Positions 22,901 through 33,359 are shown, numbered from the stretch's first letter. The stretch: DNA of 64,000 nt from Catonia carolina (GCA_035578175.1 JAQMRL010000006.1:32729893-32793892); one strand, 5' to 3'. Translations and numbers: made by a program. Notes: generated by a model not told the origin, from the letters alone.

Positions 22901-25291
22901 TTAGGTCATCAGCCAAAAGGTTGGTTTGAACCCGCAGAGGTTTTACTAAGTAAATCGAGGAGTGAGGTGGTTTACCATTCCCCATTGAGGGGTGAGGTGG
23001 TTTTTTGCCTTCCTCACTGAGTGGAAAAGTACACTTATCAGCATGCCAGGCCCTCTGAAAAGCATATATTTTCCACTCTGCAAATGACACTTTCACTTCA
23101 TTCACCACAGGGTCTGGCTGTATAATGAAATCCATTACTTTCAGATGAGATAACTCTGATTAGTGTCTTTTACACCTCTACCTCTTCTGTTCTTAAATGA
23201 TTCAGTCATTTAATTGACTGACCATGTGATAAGAAACAGAACTATTTATTTTAGCCCTGCAACTAACAGATTGAGTGTAAATAATTTGACACTCCACCTG
23301 TCTGTTATGGGCTGTAAAATTTCTTTATTAAAAACAAATTATTACATTAATATGGATTCTGCTACTATGATGCTAACTAATAACTTTAATAAAAACTAAA
23401 CACTTTGAAATATTTCTTTATTAACACGTTACAACCAGATTCTGTCCAAAAAATTTAAAATAACGGTAAGTTTTCCCATTATATTTTCTTTTTTCCAATA
23501 TCCTATTGTTTTCGGTTTATGTGGATTTTCAGTCCTTTGGATTGCTTATATTCCATATTAGTCCAGATAAATGGGGTACAGGTTATGCAGAATAGCATGG
23601 TAACATTAATAATATTATGAAGTTAATGAATAAATTATCTAAAGAAGGGAATTTAAAAAAAAATAATACCAATTAACGAGGAGGGTATTATTTTGATGTT
23701 TCATGTTCACTTGGTCAATGTTATGAACAATGTTACATTTTTTTTGCCAAAATTATTAAAATTAGATTTCAAAATTTTAAAATAACCGTGTGTGTTTGTA
23801 ATATCAACAGCATTATTTTATATTTAACAACTTATTTATTTTAATTCTATATTATCATTCATGTTAGTTAACACCAACAATTAGAATTATCTTATACAAT
23901 AAAACAAGAAATTTATATTATATAAAACAATAACGCTTGAAATTATCAAATAAAAACTAAACATAATACACTACTAATAAAACAAAACAAAAACCTTGTG
24001 TCCACCTAATTTGCTTTTAAATTGTTCCATTTTGTACTGGTAAACTTATAGGCAATTTTTATTACCAAAACAATAATACTTTTGTAAAAAATAATTATGA
24101 TCCATTTTGAACCACGAAGGAGCAGCTAAAGATTAGTTGATTTATTGCAAATGCGACATTACATAATACAAATGTTTAAATGTATGCATCTCTTTTGTTT
24201 TGGCAGTCCCCATCAGAGAGCCACCGCAAAGACATTGCCTCCTGCACACCATCCAACCATGTCACTTCCGGTCTACCTCTCCTTTTTCTACTGGCTGGCA
24301 TCCACTCCCATGTCCTCTTTGGCCACCTACCATCCTCTATCCTCTGAAAAAGGCCAAACCATTTTAATTGCTTCCGGGGTATGGTATCCATGATATTTCC
24401 TTGAACACTAATTCTTTTCCTAATTTCGGAATTCGATTGATGCGGAACACACCATAGCTCCTCCTCCAGAAATCCTTCTCCTCTGCTTTTAGGCGATTCT
24501 AAATGTAACATTACGTTCTGCCCATAACAGACAGATGGAGAGTCAAATTAATTACTCTCAATCTGTTCGTTGCAGGGCTAAAATAAATAGTTCTGTTTCT
24601 TATCACATGGTCAGCCAATGAAATTACTGAATCATTTAAAAATAGATGAGGTAGAGGTGTAAACGACACTAATCAGAGTTATCTCCTCTGAAAGTAATTA
24701 ATTTCATTATACAGCCGGACCCTGTGGTGAATGAAGTGAAGGTGTCATTTGCAGAGTGGAAAGTATGTGCTTTTCAGAGGGCCTGGCATGCTGATAAGCA
24801 TACTTTTCCATTCAGTGAGGAAGGCAATGGTAAACCACCTCACTCCTCATTTTACTTAGTAAAACCTCTACAGGTTCAAACCAGCTTTTTGGCTGATTAC
24901 CTAAACAACAACAACAACAAATGTAACGTTATTAAAATATAAATTTTTCACCGCAATTTCAGTTTTATTCTCCCTGCATTTGTTCCTCGCTGGTGACTTA
25001 CTGCCATGCTTTTCTGCACAAACTGTAATACAGTGTTAATGATAAAATATCGTAAAAATATGTATTTCATGTAATAAATTTGTGTATTTTTTACAGCATG
25101 TAGTATATGTTTCCATATGTTGGTATAACTGGAAGACATCTGTAATAACGCTGCCTGAAGATTGGTTACAGCCATTCTCACAGTTCTTATCATGGCCAAG
25201 TACTGTTACTGGTGGTATCAGTGTACCAAATTGGATATTAATTTGCAGTGTCTCGGCTAAATTATTTTCTAGATCTATCAATGGAACATAA
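13962..25291 (+). CDS. GET1: GET1/WRB tail-anchored protein insertion receptor, complete, four exons
   Basis: Exons 13962-14045, 17792-17960, 20001-20068 and 25097-25291 (TAA at 25289-25291) join in frame into 171 residues; human WRB/GET1 has 174. Residues about 7-27 form a first membrane segment (LLAYCTALCFLSEFL). Residues about 38-84 form the charged cytosolic coiled coil (FVELRSKISQTKIEMDKL, then FAKYIKFQRVINKL). Residues about 95-116 form a second membrane segment, and the C-terminal TVTGGISVPNWILICSV (about 145-163) matches the conserved third segment of the WRB/CHD5 family. In that family the protein pairs with CAMLG/GET2 in the ER membrane and receives tail-anchored clients from GET3/TRC40 via the coiled coil. 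All junctions are GT-AG, with introns of about 3.7, 2.0 and 5.0 kb full of transposons. AATAAA at about 25455 is a plausible polyadenylation signal. The start was chosen as the only ATG giving the first membrane segment before a consensus gtaagt donor. Confidence 0.92.
14576..15206. mobile_element. MITE-like element with imperfect 25-bp inverted ends
   Basis: The left end is GCCCCTTTTTACATGGTCAG and the right end, inverted, is GGGGCATTTTACACGGTTAG; both continue TTCAG. The interior repeats cagtttcagt motifs in both orientations. The element lies in GET1-like intron 1. Confidence 0.65.
15574..15830 (+). pseudogene. N-terminal remnant of a transposon-type protein
   Basis: ATG at 15574 opens RKRGQTIHSAERNPMCSVIK to a stop. 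After frameshifts the stretch RVADYYHVSLSTIRKIKKEI (about 15710) and then PGKKRK (about 15803) follow. I recall this order (QTIHSxER, helix-turn-helix with STIRKIKKE, PGKKRK) from insect transposon-derived proteins, but I cannot name the superfamily. Confidence 0.5.
15831..17363. other. GC-richer intron block, no gene recognised
   Basis: From 15831 to about 16760 the sequence is richer in CpG than its surroundings. A minus-strand reading frame of 147 codons (15832-16275) is cysteine-rich without any motif and overlaps a second frame, so I do not call it. It may be the rest of the element starting at 15574. Confidence 0.35.
17364..17530 (+). repeat. tRNA-derived SINE (family 2)
   Basis: The head GGTGGTGTAGTGACTAGTAG contains an A-box-like segment, and GTGTTCGATTTC is the B-box-like segment. 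The body has ggtctggaaatc and cggctttaaataaac, shared with 3895-4055. Confidence 0.7.
18090..18961. mobile_element. Merlin/IS1595-like transposon relic with 8-bp target duplication
   Basis: Terminal inverted repeats of about 120 bp begin GGTGCTACTATAGTACGTGG (left) and GATGCTACTATAGTACATGG (right, inverted). Direct repeats AGATTCGT (18082-18089) and AGATTCTT (18962-18969) flank it. The interior encodes HSTVNH...YVDPQTGANTQ (18299-18361) and, after frameshifts, EPDLFVAFLNDI (about 18518-18553). These resemble the C-terminal part of ISXO2/IS1595-type DDE transposases, whose eukaryotic relatives are the Merlin elements, known for 8-9 bp duplications. A SINE is inserted at 18684-18832. Confidence 0.75.
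18684..18832 (+). repeat. tRNA-derived SINE (family 1) nested in the Merlin-like element
   Basis: It has a short GCCGGCCGTATTGG head, GGGTTCAAATCCC as B box, the family 1 body and an A tail. Direct repeats TTAATATCA flank it (18675-18683 and 18833-18841). Confidence 0.9.
19316..19480 (-). mobile_element. HINE-A 3' fragment
   Basis: The hairpin GTGTGAAACACTCACA and subterminal actttctctt are present at the left. The body is truncated after about 160 bases. Confidence 0.65.
20250..21066. mobile_element. MITE-like element, about 0.8 kb
   Basis: The left end GCCGGCGTATAAGATTGCAC and the right end, inverted, GTCGGCGTATAAGACAGCAT match at 16 of 20 positions, and both continue TTGT. It lies in GET1-like intron 3. 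Confidence 0.65.
21067..22417. other. Intron sequence, nothing recognised
   Basis: AT-rich part of GET1-like intron 3. Short reading frames show no motif. Confidence 0.4.
22418..22624. mobile_element. Possible small MITE
   Basis: The ends GAGCGCTGG and CCAGCGCTC are perfectly inverted, with a less well matched extension. The 207-bp interior is richer in GC than its surroundings. The short repeats make the call weak. Confidence 0.35.
22885..23215 (-). repeat. (AAC)n-tailed dispersed repeat
   Basis: Read on the minus strand it runs from tggtcagtcaattaaatgac through gaccctgtggtgaatgaagt and the cctcactcctcg block to ggttcaaacc and a gttgttgtt (AAC) tail at about 22893. An internal partial duplication repeats the cctcaccc block. 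About eight copies occur in the window. Confidence 0.8.
23220..24100. other. Intron sequence, nothing recognised
   Basis: AT-rich filler between two dispersed repeats within GET1-like intron 3. Confidence 0.4.
24176..24511 (-). pseudogene. LINE ORF2 C-terminal fragment
   Basis: The frame reads SNSEIRKRISVQGNIMDTI, then KQLKWFGLFQRIEDGRWPKR, then RRGRPEVTWLDGVQEAMSL. This is the well-known tail of LINE reverse transcriptase proteins. It is intact over about 100 residues, so it is relatively young. The same family appears rearranged at 37440-37790. Confidence 0.85.
24528..24922 (+). repeat. (AAC)n-tailed dispersed repeat
   Basis: A nearly full-length copy, about 395 bp, starting cataacagacagatggagag and ending in (AAC)5. 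It keeps an open frame (NEVKVSFAEWKVCAFQRAWH and following). Confidence 0.85.
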
Positions 25292-25454
25292 ATCTATTTT
25301 TACTCCATTAACGTGTATTTAATGTAAATATTGTTTGTATAAATTGAATATAATACGTAATTTTAATAATATTACTTTTTATACATGGACTGGTCTTGAG
25401 TTTATTATCATTTTAACATGTATGCATAATTTTAATATTGTGAAATAAGTCTGT

Positions 25455-25460
25455 AATAAA
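25455..25460 (+). terminator. Likely polyadenylation signal of the GET1-like gene
   Basis: An AATAAA hexamer lies about 165 bases after the stop codon, in AT-rich sequence. It was chosen by position; other A-rich hexamers nearby could also serve. Confidence 0.4.
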
Positions 25461-25914
25461 AAAACCACTGTATTATTTATTTATTAATTTTGTAAATTTT
25501 ATATCCAGGTTCTTTGTTATAAATAATTTTTAACAAGTTCAATAATTTTGTCTCTAATAAATGTTTTTCATTATTTGTTTAGTTTTTGTGTTTGTTTATA
25601 AAGATTGCTTTAATTTAAAAACAACTTGTGGTTACAGGATAAGATAGGTATTATTTTACAATTAAAAGAAACCTTGAAGACTTGAATTGCTCTGTTTATG
25701 CTGTTTTTGCCTCTTCCACTCCTATGTATCGATATTATTCCCGTACTGTTGATCCATCTGTTAATCATTGTCGTCACTGCTTCACCTTCAACAAATAGGC
25801 AGTTAGAGGAGGAACTCTTCCCCAGGCTTAAATTTGCTCACGCGCATACACAATTTTTCACTGTGTTCTGTTAAAGATGTACATTATCTTTTCATTACAT
25901 TATCAACAAATGTA

Positions 25915-26853
25915 CGAGTTAGGATCAAAAAGTTCCCGGAATTGGTTAATAGAAATTGATTGAAAGTATGTATAACATTTTAATCCTATTTTCCTTCAAA
26001 ATACTTTCCTCCTGCATCTACGCACTTATTCCACCGTTCATACAATCATTAGAAACATTCCTGAAAGCCATTTTTAAAAGTTCTATTAGCTGTTTCGTCG
26101 CATTTTCCATCACCTCTGATGAATCAGGAAAATGATGTCCTTTCAATGTCATTTTCAGTTATGGAAACAGGTAAAAATCCGATGGTGCAAGATCGGAAGA
26201 ATATTTGAGGGTGTTCCAGAGTGGTGACATTGTTCTTTGGAAGGTGTTGTTTCACCATTAGGGATCGATATGACAGGGCATTGTCATGCAACAAAAAGAA
26301 TTCATTTGCCCATTTTTCAGGCCTTTTTCATCGAATTGCATCTCATAACCGTTTTAAGATCTCTATGTACATTAATCTTTGTTGATTGTTTTCCCTGTTG
26401 TCGCCTGTTTGCACAGATAAGTTGTCGAACACGCTCACCATTCTCATCTGTAGTAGAAGTGGAAGGCCACTCAGTCTGAAAGTGATCTCTAATTATTGTG
26501 TGACTGTCACGAAAATGCTTGTCCCACTACTTGTAAAAGCCACTTACTTCATTGCATTATTTATGTATACTTTCTTCAGCATCTCATGAGTCTCCGTGGG
26601 TGATTTCTCCAGCAACACATAGAATTTGATAATGGCACGCTTCTCTGATGATGACATTTCACAATCCGACGAAAGGAAAAAACTACGTGTAAAATATCAT
26701 ACAACGCACGCAGGAAACCAACTCTAACTGCCTGCTGAATGGCACAGCACTTTCCCTAGTAATGATACCAACCTCCCAAACAAAAATTTCCCTTCCAGCA
26801 AACAAATGCTTGATTGCGTGTGACCATTCCGGGAACTGTTTGACCCTACCTCG
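25915..26853 (-). mobile_element. mariner-family relic
   Basis: Inverted ends are CGAGTTAGGATCAAAAAGTT and, inverted from the right, CGAGGTAGGGTCAAACAGTT, each next to a TA dinucleotide. Minus-strand fragments read SSSEKRAIIKFYVLLEKSPT (N-terminal helix-turn-helix), then HDNALSYRSL (second catalytic Asp region), then SDLAPSDFYLFP (third catalytic Asp), with stops and frameshifts between them. It is inactive and 939 bp long, against about 1.3 kb for complete elements. Confidence 0.85.
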
Positions 26854-27054
26854 TATTAAGGGGATAGAGCTCATCTTATCTCTAGTATGTTAAATTGGTA
26901 AATTTTGTGTTCTATTTTTCAGAATGTATTAAGGCTTTGATGTTGAATTTTATTATATTTAAGGCTTTCTTATTAGTTTAACACAGTGTTTTGTAACAGT
27001 TTTTTCACTTAAAAAAACTTGAACAGTGCGTTTTTTTGGTTTTGAATCTAAATT

Positions 27055-27188
27055 TTACGTTCTCTTGCCTTATATGAAAATATAGGAAAGAAAGTTATGT
27101 TTTTATGTTGTTTTTTCAAAATAGACTTTTCACTGGAAATACAAGTTTTCAGGCCCCCTGAACCCCAAAACATGTTTTTTAACAATTG

Positions 27189-27253
<65 letters not shown>

Positions 27254-27725
27254 CAACACTCACAGTCATCATATCATGTGTCGAAACTTATTGTATATTG
27301 TTTTGTATGTTGTTGAAACTTGAACTTAAGTTAGGTACCACTAGGGGACTTTACACAAACATTTTCATCAAAATTGGTCTGGTCTACCAGAAGTAGTAGT
27401 TTGTACAATTTTTTAAAAAATGGTTCTTATAATTTTTAAAAAAATCACTTCATTTACTACATTTTTTATACTCTACAAGATAAAGTAAATCCCATGTCTG
27501 CTGAAATTCTGGGGGGGGGGGAGCTGTGCTCTCGTGGTAAAAAATGATTTTTTTAAGATTGTGGCTATTAGGGTAAAAGTTGTAGGAAATTGAAAAACCA
27601 AGTTTTTATTTCAAGTGATTTTTCTAAAACGCCTAGTTTAGCATCAATTAATGATCATCCATATTTTTAAATTTTACAGAGGTTAATTTTCATTTTGCGC
27701 CATCAATTAATGATTGAAATTATTT
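27055..27725 (+). mobile_element. HINE-A, 3'-truncated, with long (TG)n
   Basis: The 5' end is cgttctcttgcct, followed by the gttttcaggccccctgaacc block, a (TG)n run of about 60 bp at 27191-27251, and then about 450 bp of body. The 3' hairpin is absent. A run of ten G at 27511-27520 interrupts it. Confidence 0.7.
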
Positions 27726-27786
27726 TAATCAAAATATATGTTATTTCTTTAAACCACCAGTAATATGGTAAACAGTTAACACTTAC

Positions 27787-27965
27787 CAATTATAGCGCTT
27801 TCGTGCATAAAATGCACATCTTCAGTAATTTCTTTCTTTTTATGTTGTTTAAAATTTAAAACATCCTCAATCACTAAAATTGATGCTAAACTACTACGCT
27901 CTGTTGAAAAAATACTTGAAAGTTGTTGGTGCTCAGGTAAGTTGAATCTTTTAGGACACTTTTTT
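27787..27965 (-). other. Orphan exon-like open frame
   Basis: On the minus strand an open frame of about 59 residues (KKCPKRFNLPEHQQLSSIF, then SLASILVIEDVLNFKQHKKK) is bounded by an AG (cag at 27968-27966) and a consensus donor (G then gtaagtg at 27786). No repeat signature and no recognised family. It could be a single exon of an unlinked gene or chance. Confidence 0.25.
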
Positions 27966-27999
27966 CTGATTTTGAACACAATTGTAAGAATCTCTTGAT

Positions 28000-29480
28000 T
28001 GGAGGCGGGAGAGTAATCAATTAGTTGTTGGAAATTAACTTACTATCGGTTTCATAATCATAGACACCCGAGTTTGAAGCATTGTATCTCCAAAACATGA
28101 GTCAAATTTTAACGTACTTTAGATCAAAATTTAGCTCATTTTATTCTGCGTTGACCCATAATAGTCATATATTTTTAATGTTGTTAAAAAATTGCCATAT
28201 CGAGATTGAAAGACAAAAAGACCTGGTTTTTTTGCTACCGTAACAAATATCATGCGTTTAGAGGTGTGTAATGCGATAATTATTCGACTGAAAATTTTGA
28301 AATTTTAACACAACATAGACAATTATATTCTTACAGCATGTACGAAAGTTCAAATTCGTACAGTATTTAAATTTTGATTTATTAACAATATTCTGAACCC
28401 TTGCTATCTCTGTAACCGCTCGATCGTTCGGCCCGGGCAAACTATCGTTTTATTCCGCGTTAAAAACTTAGTACAAATATGTTAATAACATGAAATATTG
28501 ATTGGCCAATGTTGTGGTAGAATTTTTAAAATTTCGAACAATAGACTGGGTAATGCGGATGGTGGGCACTACTATCCATGTTAAAGGTTGAGTACGTGAC
28601 ATCCTGTCGGACTGTCTACCTGAATTGACTGACTGCATTGTCAATTCAGGTAGACAGTCAGATTCAGGCAACATGTGTATCACACCTTGCACTTTATTTC
28701 GATGAAGATAACACCAAGTTGATCATGTTGACACATTTTAACGCAGTGTGTTAAATTATTTCTGCAGGAGTAGTATCCCTTTATATTAAGTATCCTAGTT
28801 TGACTTTTAGCTTCATGGCAATCGTAATGACAAGAGAACTAAAATTTCTACGCAAAGTATTTCCTGGCTAGTATATTCTCTACAAAAAAAACTGTTTGTA
28901 GTTCACCTTACAAACAGTTAAAAGTATTATATAACCTGCACCATTGTAAGGTACAAAGTAGCTTAACAATCATTTATTATTGTGATCTCTAATTACCATA
29001 ATTTAGGTAAAAACACAACTTACAGGTATAAGGGAAACCCAAAAATTTAGAATTAGTTACATTAGCATAGTAATTAGAAAATAGTTCATGAGTATTACCA
29101 ACTGTCAGTCATCTGGGATGGGGTTGTATTCTTTAAGTGAGTGTGTTTCCCCCTCTGTTTCTTTGGGCTTCTCTTTCAGCCCTTCATCAGGACGATTCTC
29201 CTTCCTTTTGGCCCTCAAAGTTGATTGAACAGTTTTGATGGGGTTTGAGGTTGGTTAATCAGAAGTCTGTGGATTTAGAGAATGGTGTCAACAGGTAAGT
29301 GTCAGTCCATTTGGGATTCGGCAAGGAGTTTTAAGAAATAGAAGGTTATACAAGAAAAATAACTAGAAGTATTTAGAAAATTGTGTTTAAAATAAGGGTT
29401 TTTGAGTTGAAGCTTCTAGACAAAAGGTTACCTATATTTTTTTATTAATAGTATAGGAGTAGTTATACGCACAAGTGAAA
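28000..29480. other. Intergenic AT-rich sequence with one strong hairpin
   Basis: Apart from the perfect 20-bp inverted repeat at 28610-28659, I recognise no gene or element. The pyrimidine-rich patch at 29140-29220 contains cttcatcagg but lacks the rest of a hammerhead core. Confidence 0.4.
28610..28659. repeat. Perfect 20-bp inverted repeat with 10-bp loop
   Basis: GACTGTCTACCTGAATTGAC at 28610-28629 is exactly inverted at 28640-28659, with the loop tgactgcatt. It is not A/T-only, so it is not a low-complexity accident. Confidence 0.85.
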
Positions 29481-29487
29481 TAAACTA

Positions 29488-30288
29488 AAAAATCTGGTGT
29501 GAAACACTCACACAACTTTCTCTTGCCAATGCAAATAATTAACAATAAACCTAACATTAGTATTAAAACATTAGAAATGAACAAAAACTAACCTCAAAAA
29601 CATAACCTTATTTTAATCATGAGTGAATGACGCAAAATGACAATCGAACTCAGTTTGGCTTAAAAATACGGAAAATCACGCTTTCACGCTAAACTAGGCT
29701 CTGTAGAGAAAAATGATCTAAACAAAAGTTGTAGATCTTTTAATTTTCTATAACTTTTATTATATACACTTTTGTCGTAAAATGCATACTAAGGCCGAAA
29801 TGTTAAAAAAATCGATTTTTCTCACGTTTTCGTGAGAAAAAAAACAGAAAATCGCAAATTACCGCTAAACTAAGCATTATACAAAAAAATGTTTGAAACA
29901 GAAGTTGTAGGTTTTTAAATTCTCTACAACTTTTATTATATAAGTTTTTGCGCTAAAATTTATATTAAAGCCGTAATCTTAAAAAAACAACGTTTTTACG
30001 TGATAACAGCCTCACCGAGAATTTCAGCAAACATGGCGCCTACCCTATCTTGTAGAGAATAAAAAATTGAGTAAAATACGCGATTTTAAAAAAAATCGTA
30101 GGACCAGTTTTTGAGAAAATCGCAAAAAACTGAAAAATTATACGAATAAACTACTACTTCCGGTTGACCGATTTTGATGAAAATGTTCGTGTCGCGTCCG
30201 GTAGTGGTATGTAACTTAAGTTTCAAGTTTCAAGTTCGTACGTCGTTCCGTTCTTGAGATATTCTGTTCACACACACACACACACACA

Positions 30289-30327
<39 letters not shown>

Positions 30328-30462
30328 CAATCGCTAAAAACATGTTTTTTGGGTTCAGGGGGTCTGAAAACGTATAGATCCGGTGAAAACTCGATTTCGA
30401 AAAATCGACATGAAAACAATACTTTCCTTCCTATATATTCATATAGGCAAGAGAAAGTAAAA
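29488..30462 (-). mobile_element. HINE-A reference copy, full length (about 975 bp)
   Basis: Read on the minus strand, the 5' end is TTTACTTTCTCTTGCC, then a (TG)n/(GT)n run (30269-30323), then a long AT-rich body with repeated tcgcgattttc segments. It ends with the inverted subterminal repeat GGCAAGAGAAAGT and the hairpin TGTGTGAGTGTTTCACACCA. Other copies were recognised from this one. Confidence 0.85.
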
Positions 30463-32049
30463 ATTGGCATTTACATTATTATTAAATTTTTATTAAACCA
30501 AGGAGCTTATTTATTTATTTATTAATATCATCTACTGATAGAATTTGCATCCAATATAATGAATAATTTCATAAAATCAAATATTTACACACAAAGGCTT
30601 TCAACAATGGTGTACACCCTATTAAAAATAGTAAAATATTAGAAAGTTTAGACAACTGTATCTGTATACCAAATTGAGCTTTCTTTTACCACCGACAAAA
30701 ATACATTTTAGTTTATTAGTACTTTAAAAAATTGTTTTAATTTCTGTACAGTTGTAAAAATATTTCCTCAGTTCAACAAAATGCAGTACCTTGTTTGAAC
30801 AAAATGGTCTATGTAAAGGGTATTTGATGCAATAACGGAATACTATTCAAAAATATATAAAAACAAGTATATAGCTAAGTGAGTAAAGTGTAGGAGGCAA
30901 TGCTAAAGAAAATTTTAGTGGTTGCTATTCCATGCCAAATTTTTCTGATCACAGTTACAATTGTAGAAGTGTACGGTACCGTTACTACAAGTCAGAATAA
31001 CATTCTTTTAAGTACATTTTCTGTTCCATCGTTATTTTCTTACCTTGGGAAGGTCTACATAATATTTGATAAAAACCAAAGCGAGTGAAGTATTTAATAG
31101 GCTTAATTAGGAATGGTGTGTAGTCACGTTAAGCGGTAAAGCTAGTACAAACCCGAGGAGTACGTATCAATATTAATTGCATAGTATACACTGCTATGTT
31201 ACCATCTCTTTCTATTATTTATGCATAAAAATAAAAGTGCAGATAACGATACTCGCTTAGTGCACCAATTTACTAACTATGAAACGAGAAGCAACCAACA
31301 ACTTTCGGAGACAAGAAGATTGCCCAAAAATATATTTCTGAAAGAGATAGACCTCAACGAGGCGATAACGTTACAAAATCAATGAAAGTTTTAAGAAAAC
31401 TAACTTTCAAGTCACTGAATTTATTGATAACTTATTGAGGTTATGGAATATGTCACAAAATGATGTACTTGGAAGGTAAATAATGTAAGTAAATATTATT
31501 ATTCTCGTTAATTTTATATAATAAATCATTGTTTATTTCCTAAACCGGTTAATAAACACTGATTTCCGTCATTTTCTAACTTTAATAAAGAATTAAAGAG
31601 AAAATAAACTACTATAGCTGAACAAGAATGTTCCATAACCATTATAAATCTAATTATTGGCCTTTGTTACGTTAATTACCATCCGAAGATGTCCGGTAGT
31701 TGTATAAATAAAATAATTAAAAATTGTTTCTATGAAACACAATAAAACGCCAATAATTTTAATAGAAAAATTAATTTAATACTAGCTTAATTTTCCGGTC
31801 TACCAAATTCAAAGAATATTAGAGATGAACGTAACTATATAACATAATGAATTAGTACTTTTTATTTTATTATTCGCTTTTCTGTCGTTTCTGGTAACAT
31901 AAATAAAAAATTGTATTTAAGATAACATATATCTACATTTGTGATTGTTTTGCTTACGAAAATAGAAAAATGTACCACAAATGTATTGAAGATGTACCGC
32001 TTATTTTATCTCGTGTCCGTAAATTCTTGCAACGCGGGTTTGTTACTTA
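30463..32049. other. Intergenic AT-rich sequence, nothing recognised
   Basis: A plus-strand frame at 30900-31088 begins with hydrophobic residues (ILVVAIPCQIFLITVTIVEV) and could suggest a signal peptide, but there is no supporting structure or family. Confidence 0.35.
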
Positions 32050-32244
32050 AATGTTGGCGGTTTCGGAAGCTCGCTCTTCTTAATTAGTTTCATTTACTTG
32101 TTTGTGATATTTATTTATTTTACTTTGTGAAAATTGTGCATTTTATTTAATTATTAAGTGCGTTATCGTGTGTGCGTTTTTTAAAATTTTACTGAACTTA
32201 TCAGAGAGGTGTAGCATAATTGCTAAACAGAGCATCGCTAATAA
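32050..32244 (+). promoter_or_regulatory. Possible untranslated first exon with splice donor
   Basis: A stretch free of repeats, with a GC-richer start (aacgcgggtttg, ggcggtttcgg), is followed by a consensus donor gtaagtgtg at 32245. This resembles the leader exon of an insect gene with a long first intron. No partner exon was found in the window. Confidence 0.2.
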
Positions 32245-32879
32245 GTAAGTGTGTTTTACGTTAGCATTTAGTTTTAACTGAATCTTAAATATAAGTTCTT
32301 CTGATCATGTTTAATTTTGCATAAAACACTCTATGTATCTAGTCCACAGTGTTATATATTTTCTGCATTACAGTGTACAGTTAGTTGATATAATTCAACT
32401 AGTGAAACTTCTTGAAATGGGTTTGTTTGAGTTTTTCTTGCAGGGATCCATTAAATCTATTTTAATGGTTTTATGTTTGGGATGATTGTTACAACTGGGA
32501 TTTTTTTTACAGTGATAATAAAAAAGAAATTTGATCAGCCATAAAATTTCTAAGCTTTCAATCTCCTTCAATTTTTAAGATTTAACAAATTCTTTAAGTT
32601 TAAATGATTGTAATTTTTTTAACAGCCTGTCATGGAGGGATGGGTTGGATGAAGCTATGCAGTAGAGAGGCTTGAGGGATGGGGATTGGGAGAATAGGGG
32701 TGATCGAGGATTTGGTTAAGGGAGGGTAAATAGTAATAACTAAAGATGCTAAAAAAGATTCACCTGTAGTTCAACCACAGCATTTTATTATTTTTGGGAG
32801 TATAATGTAACTCTTAAAAACATTATTTATTTTTCATTCACAAACAAATTTTTTTTTGAAATGCATCTTGCCAACCATT

Positions 32880-33190
32880 TAATATAAAAATAAAATTTAT
32901 CTTTACCTTATCTTTAGTTGCCTTTTTAGTTTAAAAAAATTTACACACGTTTCGGTGGTACCAACTTTTTCAGAGTAATGTTAACTAAAATTTAGAATGG
33001 AGTTTTCTTTCAGTCATATTGAATAAAACTATCGAAAAAAAGAGTTTTATTCAATATGACTGAATGGAAACAACATTCTAAATTTTAATTTTAGTTAATA
33101 TTACTCTGAAGAAGGTGGTGACATTGAAATGTATGTAATTTTTTTTTTTAATTAAAAAGGCAACCAAAGGTAAGGTGAAGATAAATTTCT
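32880..33190. mobile_element. Penelope-like inverted dimer, about 150-bp arms
   Basis: The arms run 32880-33030 and 33043-33190 around a 12-base loop. The innermost 22 bp are perfectly inverted (33009-33030 and 33043-33064). Each arm holds a diverged hammerhead-like block: ctctgaa..., ggtggta or ggtggtg, then gaaa. The left block lies on the minus strand, the right block on the plus strand. Confidence 0.7.
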
Positions 33191-33359
33191 TATGTACTCT
33201 GTTTATTCGTCTTTTAAAAGTAGGGCTGGATTTTGGGGTTTACCATTTGTAAGCTACAGAATATTTGCTGCCTCCTGGGTGTACATTTACATTGGCTAAA
33301 TAAAATTTGTGCATTGTTCGGTAAAATAAAAAAAAAACAGCAGTTTAAAATTGGTTGAT

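Noticed and set aside
29140..29225. Hammerhead-like CTGATGA on the minus strand
   Set aside because: CTGATGA and a GGGCT/AGCCC stem are present, but GAAA does not directly follow the stem and no stem I or III forms.
30900..31088. Short secreted peptide with signal-like start
   Set aside because: The hydrophobic N-terminus is the only evidence. There is no cleavage context, no family and no transcript structure.
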